Shown piece by piece: positions 1 to 6,225 of a stretch of 9,864 bases of DNA. Location: assembly GCA_030836605.1 (NCBI GenBank), contig JAUPMC010000096.1, forward strand, positions 1-9,864. The letters are read 5' to 3'. Under the pieces are notes generated by a model, which was not told the DNA's origin, did no database searches, and saw nothing but the letters and a program-made list of their open reading frames with translations. Source of the DNA: Thermoplasmatota archaeon (GTDB lineage Archaea > Thermoplasmatota > Thermoplasmata > UBA10834). Each line of letters opens with the position of its first letter. Position 1 is the stretch's first letter. The translations under genes were made by a program, and so were the position numbers.

Positions 1-8
1 AGGAGGTG
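1..8 (+). promoter_or_regulatory. Shine-Dalgarno sequence of the MvhD-HdrC-HdrB fusion gene
   Basis: AGGAGGTG sits five bases before the GTG at 14 and is a near-full complement of the archaeal 16S rRNA 3' end. It supports the GTG start. Nothing further upstream is visible, so whether the gene is first in its operon cannot be told. Confidence 0.85.
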
Positions 9-13
9 GGCGC

Positions 14-1612
14 GTGAGCGAGGGGAAGCGCTTCGAGCCGAGGATAGTGGCGTTCTGCTGCAACTGGTGCTCATACGCGGGCGCGGACCTCGCGGGCGTG
101 AGCAGGATGCAGTACCCCCCGAACGCGCGCGTGATAAGGGTGATGTGCTCGGGCAGGATCGAGCCGTACTTCATACTCAGGGCGCTCGAGCTGGGCGCGG
201 ACGGGGTCCTGGTGGCCGGCTGCCACATCGGCGACTGCCACTACATCTCGGGCAACGTCGAGGCGGAGAAGCGGATGGAGTCGGTCAAGGAGGTCCTCGA
301 CCAGCTCGGGATGGGCCGGGACCGCATGAGGCTCGAGTGGATATCGGCGTCCGAGGGGCAGAAGTTCGCCACGACGATGAAGGAGTTCACCGAGCAGATA
401 AGGAAACTCGGGTCGAACCCGATGCCAAGGGTCAAGAAGGCTAGGAAGAACCCGGAGACCCTCAAGAAGCGCATAGACCAGCTCATAGAGGACACGGGGG
501 CGTTCGACTGCGTCGAGTGCGGCAAGTGCACGACCGTGTGCCCCGTGGCGAAGTACAACACGGAGTTCGCCCCGAGGACGATCGTCCTGAAGGCGACGGA
601 GGGGCAGGTGGACAACCTGTCCAAGGACCAGGACATCTGGACCTGCGTCACGTGCGAGCAGTGCAACTCGATGTGCCCGTACAAGGTCGACTACTCCGGG
701 TTCATCAGGGGCCTCAGGGGCGAGGCGGCGTCGCTCGACAACGAGCCCGTGTGCTCCCAGGGAGGCCTGATGCAGGCGGTCATGAGGGTGATGGCGCACG
801 GGGACTTCAAGCAGGACAGGCTCAAGTGGGTCACGCCCGACCTCAAGGTCGCCGACAAGGGCGATGTGTTCTTCTTCACGGGCTGCGCGGGCTACTTCGA
901 CTCCATCTTCAAGGAGCGGAAACTCAACCTATCTGGCATACCCCAGGCGGTCGTAAAGATTATGAACAAGGCTGGCGTTGTCCCGGTCGTCAGCAATGAC
1001 GAGGTCTGCTGCGGGCACGACCTCAACTGGACGGGGGACGAGGCGGCGCTCGAGAAGCTGATGAGGAAGAACCTCGAGGTCATCAAGGCCTCGGGGGCCA
1101 AGAAGGTCGTCTTCTCGTGCCCCGAGTGCATGCGCACATTCGACATGGACTACCAGGAGCTGGCCGGGGACCACCCCTTCGAGATGGCGCACATCTCGGA
1201 GTTCGTGGACGACCTGGTCAAGGAGGGTAGGCTGAGGCTGAAGGACAGCGCCCGGAAGCTCACGTTCCAGGACTCGTGCAGGCTCGGCAGGCACCTGGGG
1301 ATATACGACCAGCCCAGGGACGCCCTGAAGGCCTCCAAGGGGACGCAGATCCTGGAGATGGACAACACCAGGGACAAGGCCCTGTGCTGCGGCGTGAGCG
1401 CCTGGGCGACCTGCGACGAGACCTCGAGGAGGCTCCAGGTCGAGAGGCTCAAGGAGGCAAAGAGGACGGGGGCGGAGTGCCTCGTGACGGGGTGCTACAA
1501 GTGCCTCATACACCTCTCATGCGTCCAGGAGAACAAGACCCAGGTGCCCAAGGAGCAGGTCGACATACCGATCAAGGACCTCAGCGTCGTGATCGCTGAG
1601 CAGCTGGAATGA
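14..1612 (+). CDS. MvhD-HdrC-HdrB fusion protein (heterodisulfide reductase-type)
   Basis: A 532-residue three-module protein. Residues 1-133 are an MvhD domain, the [2Fe-2S] adaptor that hands electrons to HdrA; it has FCCNWCSYAGAD with C15, C16 and C19, then C45 and GCHIGDC (C70, C75). After a charged linker, residues 160-225 are HdrC-like, with two CxxCxxCxxxCP [4Fe-4S] motifs (C166/169/172/176 and C211/214/217/221). Residues 285-500 are HdrB/HdrD-like with two CCG motifs: C291, CCG at 332, CPEC at 369-372; and C422, CCG at 458, CYKC at 494-497. All ten cysteines expected for the two noncubane clusters are present, so disulfide reduction is plausible; the true substrate (CoM-S-S-CoB or another) is inferred. 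HdrC-HdrB fusions (HdrD, GlpC-like) are well known, but adding MvhD at the N-terminus is less usual. No membrane segment is seen, so it is probably cytosolic. The GTG start follows a strong Shine-Dalgarno. Upstream context is cut off. Confidence 0.93.
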   Translation: MSEGKRFEPRIVAFCCNWCSYAGADLAGVSRMQYPPNARVIRVMCSGRIEPYFILRALELGADGVLVAGCHIGDCHYISGNVEAEKRMESVKEVLDQLGMGRDRMRLEWISASEGQKFATTMKEFTEQIRKLGSNPMPRVKKARKNPETLKKRIDQLIEDTGAFDCVECGKCTTVCPVAKYNTEFAPRTIVLKATEGQVDNLSKDQDIWTCVTCEQCNSMCPYKVDYSGFIRGLRGEAASLDNEPVCSQGGLMQAVMRVMAHGDFKQDRLKWVTPDLKVADKGDVFFFTGCAGYFDSIFKERKLNLSGIPQAVVKIMNKAGVVPVVSNDEVCCGHDLNWTGDEAALEKLMRKNLEVIKASGAKKVVFSCPECMRTFDMDYQELAGDHPFEMAHISEFVDDLVKEGRLRLKDSARKLTFQDSCRLGRHLGIYDQPRDALKASKGTQILEMDNTRDKALCCGVSAWATCDETSRRLQVERLKEAKRTGAECLVTGCYKCLIHLSCVQENKTQVPKEQVDIPIKDLSVVIAEQLE

Positions 1613-1631
1613 GCGGGAAAGGACTGTTAGG

Positions 1632-2051
1632 ATGACACCGAAGACGGAGAAGAAGGAGGACAAGGACGCCAAGGAGGCGGCCCAGGCGAAGGCGCATGGA
1701 GACAGGGTGCTGCTGATAGAGCTGTCCTGCAAGGACAAGAAGTGCGACCCGTGCACTTACCCGAACTGCCAGAGGTTCGCCAAGATAGAGCCGAAGAAGA
1801 AGCCGTACGAGACGCGCATGACCAAGATGTTCGAGGTCAGGAAGCCCGTCACGGGCGCCGAGGACACGAGGGAGAGGCTCGTGCTGATCGAGCTCTCGTG
1901 CAAGGACAAGAAGTGCAACCCGTGCACCTACCCGAACTGCCAGAGGTTCGCGTCCGAGAAGATGCAGGGGAAGAAGAAGGCCCCGTTCAAGGTGAAGGTC
2001 ACGGAACTGCAGAAGGACACCGACGCGAAGGAGGTCCTCGCGGCCGAGTGA
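1632..2051 (+). CDS. Small protein with duplicated four-cysteine motif, function unknown
   Basis: A 139-residue, highly charged protein that I do not recognise. It has a Lys/Glu-rich N-terminus (1-24) and two near-identical segments, residues 25-50 and 82-107. Each contains IELSCKDKKC, then (D/N)PCTYPNCQRFA, giving a C-x4-C-x2-C-x4-C pattern: C33/38/41/46 and C90/95/98/103. Two sets of four cysteines suggest two metal sites, either [4Fe-4S] or structural zinc; the spacing is not that of a classical ferredoxin. There is no signal peptide or membrane segment. It lies only 19 bp after the MvhD-HdrC-HdrB fusion gene, so it is probably co-transcribed and linked to that enzyme as an electron-transfer, assembly or structural partner; this is inference. 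The ATG at 1632 is preceded by a modest GGGAAAGGA about eight bases upstream. Codon use matches the neighbours and the coding call is firm. Confidence 0.85.
   Translation: MTPKTEKKEDKDAKEAAQAKAHGDRVLLIELSCKDKKCDPCTYPNCQRFAKIEPKKKPYETRMTKMFEVRKPVTGAEDTRERLVLIELSCKDKKCNPCTYPNCQRFASEKMQGKKKAPFKVKVTELQKDTDAKEVLAAE
1704..1781 (+). repeat. First copy of internal 78-bp coding repeat
   Basis: Encodes residues 25-50 of the small cysteine protein. It is paired with 1875-1952; by eye 69 of 78 bases agree, and most differences are silent third positions. The repeat period is 171 bp (57 residues). Confidence 0.85.
1875..1952 (+). repeat. Second copy of internal 78-bp coding repeat
   Basis: Encodes residues 82-107 of the small cysteine protein and matches 1704-1781. 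The protein-level changes are V-L to L-V near the start and D to N before the third cysteine; all four cysteines are kept. Confidence 0.85.
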
Positions 2052-2059
2052 CGGCCTTT
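2042..2059 (+). terminator. Weak hairpin plus T-run at the end of the cysteine-protein gene
   Basis: GGCCG (2042-2046), loop AGTGA containing the stop codon, CGGCC (2052-2056), then TTT. The stem is only five GC pairs and the T-run is short, so a terminator is possible but weakly supported. A second five-pair hairpin, CCTGT...ACAGG (2078-2093), follows without a T-run. Confidence 0.25.
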
Positions 2060-2121
2060 GCCGTGCCCGAGACGAATCCTGTGCGAGGACAGGGCCGGGA
2101 GGCCTGACAATCGTCGCCCGG

Positions 2122-2141
2122 CCAACGAAACAGATAATATA
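2122..2141 (+). promoter_or_regulatory. Candidate archaeal promoter (BRE/TATA) for the hdrA operon
   Basis: An A-rich stretch (CCAACGAAACAG) leads into ATAATATA at 2134-2141, an AT island in an otherwise GC-rich region. An archaeal TATA box is usually centred about 26 bp before the start of transcription, so initiation would be near 2163, leaving a leader of roughly 95-100 nt before the ATG at 2261. The box sits in the only gap over 20 bp in the window, which supports the call. The start site itself is inferred. Confidence 0.5.
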
Positions 2142-2189
2142 GAGGAATGGGTACGGAGACGGGCCCGACGGGGCGCGCAAACCACTTAG

Positions 2190-2206
2190 CATGTCATGAT
2201 CACATG
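2190..2206. promoter_or_regulatory. 17-bp imperfect palindrome, candidate operator
   Basis: CATGT (2190-2194) and ACATG (2202-2206) flank a seven-base centre CATGATC, giving a dyad centred on 2198. It lies about 35 bp after the inferred transcription start and about 55 bp before the hdrA start codon. It could bind a dimeric repressor or form a small leader hairpin. It is one copy only, so evidence is limited to symmetry and position. Confidence 0.3.
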
Positions 2207-2248
2207 AACGAACGACAGAGCGAGATATCGATCGTGTTTGGAACTCTT

Positions 2249-2254
2249 GGAGGG
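2249..2254 (+). promoter_or_regulatory. Shine-Dalgarno sequence of the short hdrA
   Basis: GGAGGG lies six bases before the ATG at 2261. An in-frame TGA occupies 2258-2260, immediately before the ATG, so translation in this frame cannot start further upstream. Confidence 0.8.
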
Positions 2255-2260
2255 CTTTGA

Positions 2261-3556
2261 ATGGAGAAGGCGGTTATGGTGATAGGAGGGGGAGTCGCGG
2301 GCATCCAGGCGTCCCTGGACCTGGCGGACAAGGGACTGATCGTCCATCTGGTCGAGAAGACCCCCAGCATAGGCGGGAGGATGGCTCAGCTGGACAAGAC
2401 CTTCCCTACGAACGACTGCTCGATATGCATACTCGCGCCGAAGATGGCTGACTGTTTCAGCCACCCGAACACCAACGTGATCACGTACTCGGAGGTCATA
2501 GGTGTCGAGGGCAGCGTGGGCAACTTCAAGGTGAAGGTGCTCAAGAAGGCCAGGTACGTCGACGAGAGCAAGTGCACGGGATGCGGCGAGTGCCTCGAGA
2601 AGTGCCCGAGCAAGGTCGTCAACGACTGGGAGATGGGCCTGACCACGAGGAAGGCCATATACATACCCTTCATGCAGGCGGTGCCGAGGGTCATGACCAT
2701 CGACAAGGAGCACTGCCTGAAGCTCACCAAGGACAAGTGCGGCAACTGCATGAAGGCCTGCAAGCGGGGCGCGATCAACTACGAGATGAAGGACCAGGTG
2801 CTCGAGGTCGAGGTCGCGGCGATCATAGTCGCCACCGGCTTCGATGTCTGGGACCCGACGCCCTCGACGGAGTACGGCTACGGCAGGTACCCCAACGTCT
2901 TCACGGCGATGGAGTACGAGAGGATGATCAACGCCGCGGGGCCGACCCACGGGCACATACAGAGGCGCTCGGACAAGGAGCGGCCGAGGAAGATGGCGTT
3001 CATACAGTGCGTCGGCTCGAGGAACCCGCAGGTCGGGCACCCGTACTGCTGCGCCGTGTGCTGCATGCACGCGACGAAGGAGTCGATGCTGGCCAGGGAG
3101 CACTACGACGACATCGAGTCGACGATATTCTACAAGGACATGAGGGCCTGCTCGAAGGGCTTCTACGAGTATGTCGAGAGGGCCAAGCGCGACTACGGCG
3201 TCAGGTACATCAACTCCGACGCCACGGTCCAGGAGAACGCGGACAAACACAACCCGATCGTCGTGTACGACGTGGGCGGGAGGCAGCAGTCCGAGGAGTT
3301 CGACCTGGTCGTGCTCGCGACGACCCTGGTCCCCAAGAAGGAGACCGCGGAGCTCGCGAAGCTGCTGGGGCTCAAGGTGGACGAGTTCGGCTTCCTTGAG
3401 TCCTCTGACAGGATACTCGGTCCCGGGAGGACCGTGAAGCCGGGCATATACCTGGCGGGATACGCCGCCGGCCCGGCAGACATACCCGAGTCCGTCGCGC
3501 AGGGCTCGAGCGCGGCCGCGAAGGCGGTCGAGGCGATAGCCCAGGCGGGGGGATGA
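2261..3556 (+). CDS. hdrA: Short HdrA-like flavoprotein with inserted ferredoxin domain
   Basis: A 431-residue HdrA-family protein made of the thioredoxin-reductase-like FAD fold interrupted by a ferredoxin domain. The FAD P-loop is GGGVAG (9-14), followed by the HdrA signature FPTNDCSICILAPK (C53, C56). The inserted ferredoxin has C105/108/111/115 (CTGCGECLEKCP) and a second site C152-x7-C160-x2-C163-x3-C167. HdrA-type cysteines follow at C250 and CCAVCC (263-268). Full methanogen HdrA is about 650 residues; this one lacks both the N-terminal cysteine-rich domain and the C-terminal ferredoxin, and those occur in the next gene. It probably acts as half of an electron-bifurcating or confurcating flavin core. 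It resembles QmoA of sulfate reducers in being a short HdrA-like subunit. It is the first gene of the operon, and its stop overlaps the ATG of an alternative start of the next gene. Confidence 0.92.
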   Translation: MEKAVMVIGGGVAGIQASLDLADKGLIVHLVEKTPSIGGRMAQLDKTFPTNDCSICILAPKMADCFSHPNTNVITYSEVIGVEGSVGNFKVKVLKKARYVDESKCTGCGECLEKCPSKVVNDWEMGLTTRKAIYIPFMQAVPRVMTIDKEHCLKLTKDKCGNCMKACKRGAINYEMKDQVLEVEVAAIIVATGFDVWDPTPSTEYGYGRYPNVFTAMEYERMINAAGPTHGHIQRRSDKERPRKMAFIQCVGSRNPQVGHPYCCAVCCMHATKESMLAREHYDDIESTIFYKDMRACSKGFYEYVERAKRDYGVRYINSDATVQENADKHNPIVVYDVGGRQQSEEFDLVVLATTLVPKKETAELAKLLGLKVDEFGFLESSDRILGPGRTVKPGIYLAGYAAGPADIPESVAQGSSAAAKAVEAIAQAGG

Positions 3557-3558
3557 TC
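3547..3558 (+). promoter_or_regulatory. Shine-Dalgarno-like sequence deciding the long hdrA start
   Basis: GGGGGGATGATC resembles the extended complement of the 16S rRNA tail (purine run, then TGATC). It is well placed for the ATG at 3562, but it abuts and overlaps the ATG at 3553, which favours 3562. Confidence 0.5.
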
Positions 3559-3561
3559 CAC

Positions 3562-5430
3562 ATGGCCGAGACCAAGGTCAACGAGAGCGAGAAGCCGAGG
3601 ATCGGGGTGTTCGTGTGCTCCTGCGGGAGCAACATAGGCGGGTTCGTGGACGTGCCCTCTGTGGCCGACTACGCGAAGACCCTGCCCGACGTGGTGTACG
3701 CCACGCAGAACATGTACACCTGCGCCGAGGACGGCCTGAGCAACATCAGGGAGGCCATCAGGAAGCACAACCTGAACAGGGTCATAGTCGCGAGCTGCAC
3801 GCCGAGGACGCACGCGCCCCTGTTCCAGGCGACATGCGAGAGCGCTGGCCTGAACAAGTACCTGTTCACCTTCGTGAACATCAGGGAGCACTGCTCCTGG
3901 GTGCACATGAAGGAGAAGGACCTGGCCACGAAGAAGTCCAAGGACCTCATCCGGATGGGCGTCGCGAGGGCGAGGCTGCTCAAGCCCCAGGAGGAGGCGA
4001 AGGTCGAGGTCGAGCCCGTAGGGCTCGTCATCGGCGGCGGCGTGAGCGGCATGACCGCGGCCGCGTCCCTGGCGGACATGGGCTTCCCAGTGCACCTGGT
4101 CGAGAGGGAGGGTGACCTCGGGGGCTTCGTCAAGATCCTGAACAACCTCTACGTCACCGAGAAGAGCGCGGCGGAGACCATCAAGCCCCTGATCGAGAAG
4201 GTCACGGCCCACAAGAACATCACGCTGCACCTGAACTCGTCCGTCAAGAGTGTCGAGGGTTTCATCGGGAACTACGAGGTCGGGATAGCCCCCAAGGGCG
4301 GCGAGGAGAAGAAGTACAAGGTCGGGACCATCGTCGTCGCGACGGGAGCGCTCGAGTTCGTGCCCGAGGGGCTGTATGGCTACAACCAGTACCCGAACGT
4401 CGTCACGCTGACCGAGTTCGAGATACTGTGCAGGAAGAAGACGCTCCCGAAGCTCAAGAGCGTCGCGTTCATACAGTGCGTCGGCTCCAGGGGCCAGAAG
4501 ATGTCCTACTGCTCCAGGATATGCTGCAACGTGGCCATCAAGAACGCCATCAACATCGCGGACAACTACGAGGACATGCTCGGCGTCATGGAGAAGCAGG
4601 GCACCCTGGTCGACAAGATACCGGTCGAGAAGAAGGCGACCGAGGAGATCCTCGAGCGGAGGCGCAGGAGGCGCGGCCGTGGGACGGAGGGCGAGGGCGA
4701 CGCCGAGGAGGTCAAGCTCGGGCCGTCCGAGAAGATCGAGGTCACCGTGTTCAACAGGGACGTGATGGCGTATGGGGTGGAGCACGAGCTCACGTACAAC
4801 AAGGCCAGGGAGAAGAGGGTCAAGTTCAACAGGTACACGCTCGACCACCTCCCCAAGGTCTTCATGGAGGACAACCAGCTCAAGGTGACCTACTTCCACG
4901 AGACGCTGAAGCTCGAGAGGACCATGCCAGTCGACATGGTCGTGCTCTCGACCCCGCTCGTGGCGCAGCCGGACGCTGGTGACCTGTCCAAGATGCTGAA
5001 GGTGCCGCTCGGCCAGGAAGGGTTCTTCCTGGAGGCGCATGTCAAGCTCAGGCCGGTCGACTTCGCGACTGACGGGATATATGTCGCCGGGACATGCAAG
5101 GGCCCGGCGGACATAACGGAGGCGGTCACCCAGGGCGCGGCCGCGGCCTCGAGGGCCGCCACACCCATGGCCAAGGGGTATGTCCAGGCCGAGGCGCTCT
5201 CATCGGTCGTCGACGAGACCAAGTGCACCGGGTGCGGCACCTGCATAGAGGTGTGCCCGTACGGCGCGCTCAGGAAGAACGAGAAGGGCATCGCCGAGGT
5301 CATCGTGGCTGCCTGCAAGGGCTGCGGATGCTGCGGCGCGACATGCCCGGAGGGCGCGATCACCATGACGAACTACACGGACGCGCAGCTGCTCGCGGAG
5401 GCCAAGGCCGCCCTCCAGGAGGAGGTGTGA
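3562..5430 (+). CDS. hdrA: Long HdrA-like flavoprotein with N-terminal Cys domain and C-terminal 2x[4Fe-4S] ferredoxin
   Basis: A 622-residue HdrA protein. Residues 12-145 are the HdrA N-terminal domain (IGVFVCSCG with C19 and C21, then C54, C79, C92, C111). The FAD fold starts at GGGVSG (158-163); C306, C317 and ICC (321-322) follow. The C-terminal ferredoxin has C555/558/561/565 and C585/588/591/595. The ferredoxin that canonical HdrA carries inside the FAD fold is absent, so this protein complements the short HdrA before it. An insert of about 55-60 residues (around 334-392) includes six consecutive arginines (366-371) followed by a Glu/Gly-rich stretch; it has no counterpart in the homologous half of the downstream HdrA fusion. 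The likely role is electron entry from MvhD through the C-terminal ferredoxin to FAD. The ATG at 3562 is preferred; an in-frame ATG at 3553, overlapping the previous stop as ATGA, would add three residues. Confidence 0.92.
   Translation: MAETKVNESEKPRIGVFVCSCGSNIGGFVDVPSVADYAKTLPDVVYATQNMYTCAEDGLSNIREAIRKHNLNRVIVASCTPRTHAPLFQATCESAGLNKYLFTFVNIREHCSWVHMKEKDLATKKSKDLIRMGVARARLLKPQEEAKVEVEPVGLVIGGGVSGMTAAASLADMGFPVHLVEREGDLGGFVKILNNLYVTEKSAAETIKPLIEKVTAHKNITLHLNSSVKSVEGFIGNYEVGIAPKGGEEKKYKVGTIVVATGALEFVPEGLYGYNQYPNVVTLTEFEILCRKKTLPKLKSVAFIQCVGSRGQKMSYCSRICCNVAIKNAINIADNYEDMLGVMEKQGTLVDKIPVEKKATEEILERRRRRRGRGTEGEGDAEEVKLGPSEKIEVTVFNRDVMAYGVEHELTYNKAREKRVKFNRYTLDHLPKVFMEDNQLKVTYFHETLKLERTMPVDMVVLSTPLVAQPDAGDLSKMLKVPLGQEGFFLEAHVKLRPVDFATDGIYVAGTCKGPADITEAVTQGAAAASRAATPMAKGYVQAEALSSVVDETKCTGCGTCIEVCPYGALRKNEKGIAEVIVAACKGCGCCGATCPEGAITMTNYTDAQLLAEAKAALQEEV
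5417..5427 (+). promoter_or_regulatory. Shine-Dalgarno sequence of the mvhD-winged-helix gene
   Basis: AGGAGGAGGTG lies within the last codons of the long hdrA, six bases before the ATG at 5434. It is strong and suggests high translation of the adaptor subunit. Confidence 0.75.
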
Positions 5431-5433
5431 ACC

Positions 5434-6225
5434 ATGGCTGAGGCGTCTCAAGCGCAGTGGGAGCCCAAGATCATAGGGTTCCTGTGCAACTGGTGCTCGT
5501 ACGCGGGCGCCGACCTGTGCGGCGTCAGCAGGTACCAGTACCCCACGAACGTCAGGGCCGTCAGGGTCATGTGCTCCACCAGGATCAGCCCGCACCTCGT
5601 GCTGGACATACTCAAGGCGGGCGCGGACGGGGTGCTCCTGGGGGGCTGCCACATCGGCGACTGCCACTACATCTCGGGGAACTACTACACCGAGAAGAGG
5701 GTCCGGCTGATGAAGAGGCTGCTCGAGGAGAGCGGCGTCGAGCCCGAGAGGCTGAGGCTCGAATGGGTCTCGGCGTCCGAGGGCGAGAAGTTCTCCAAGA
5801 TCGTCACCGACTTCACCGAGCAGGTCAGGAAGCTCGGGCCGAGCAAGGTCAAGAAGGACGAGAAGCTCAGGTCCAGGGTGGCCGCGGCGGACGACGCGTC
5901 CGAGACCTTCAGGCTCAAGGCGCTCGTCGGCAGGGAGCTGAACCTGGTGAACAAGGGGAACGTCTACAACAACAAGCTGGACCCGGCGGAGCTCGACAGG
6001 ATCATAGACTCCGCGACGGAGGAGGAGTTCGAGAGGAGCCTCATACTCGAGCTGTCGATGTCCAAGCCCAGGTCCGTGAAGGAGCTGGGGGAGATCATGG
6101 AGGTGCCCACGGACAAGGTCCTGAGGCACATAGTCGCCCTGAGGCAGAAGAACATGATAGCCATGGAGCATCCGGAAGGGTTCACTCCAACATACAAGAC
6201 CATCGTGATCGGAGGTGAGCAGTGA
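5434..6225 (+). CDS. mvhD: MvhD-family [2Fe-2S] adaptor with C-terminal winged-helix-like domain
   Basis: A 263-residue protein. Residues 10-137 are MvhD: FLCNWCSYAGAD (C18, C21), C30, C47 and GCHIGDC (C72, C77). One cysteine of the usual CCNWC is leucine here, unlike the other two MvhD copies in the window; other MvhD proteins probably tolerate this, but it may alter the cluster site. Plain MvhD ends near residue 140. This one continues for 120 residues, through a charged linker (138-190) into a segment (197-247) whose pattern, RSLILELS...SVKELGEIM...TDKVLRHIVALRQKNMI, looks like a winged helix-turn-helix of the ArsR/MarR kind. Whether it binds DNA or only a partner protein is unknown. The gene starts four bases after the long hdrA stop and overlaps the next gene by one base, so it belongs to the same operon and probably docks to the C-terminal ferredoxin of the long HdrA. 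Confidence 0.9.
   Translation: MAEASQAQWEPKIIGFLCNWCSYAGADLCGVSRYQYPTNVRAVRVMCSTRISPHLVLDILKAGADGVLLGGCHIGDCHYISGNYYTEKRVRLMKRLLEESGVEPERLRLEWVSASEGEKFSKIVTDFTEQVRKLGPSKVKKDEKLRSRVAAADDASETFRLKALVGRELNLVNKGNVYNNKLDPAELDRIIDSATEEEFERSLILELSMSKPRSVKELGEIMEVPTDKVLRHIVALRQKNMIAMEHPEGFTPTYKTIVIGGEQ
6211..6217 (+). promoter_or_regulatory. Shine-Dalgarno sequence deciding the hdrA-hdrA fusion start
   Basis: GGAGGTG lies seven bases before the ATG at 6225. This favours the ATG, which overlaps the preceding stop as TGATG, over the in-frame GTG three bases earlier. Confidence 0.7.

Noticed and set aside
920..1000. A patch of lower GC (about 52%) and less usual codons inside the first CCG region of the fusion gene
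   Set aside because: The frame is intact and the CCG motif is complete, and the shift is short. It could be a strain polymorphism or chance, with too little signal to claim recombination.
2078..2093. CCTGT/ACAGG hairpin as a terminator or riboswitch
   Set aside because: Only five base pairs, no T-run after it and no larger fold seen around it; mentioned only as a secondary weak hairpin.
3193..5040. 615-codon open frame on the minus strand
   Set aside because: It lies antisense to the long hdrA, has a low-complexity Leu/Arg/Asp/Val-rich translation and no recognisable domain. GC-rich codon bias on the plus strand suppresses stops in this frame.
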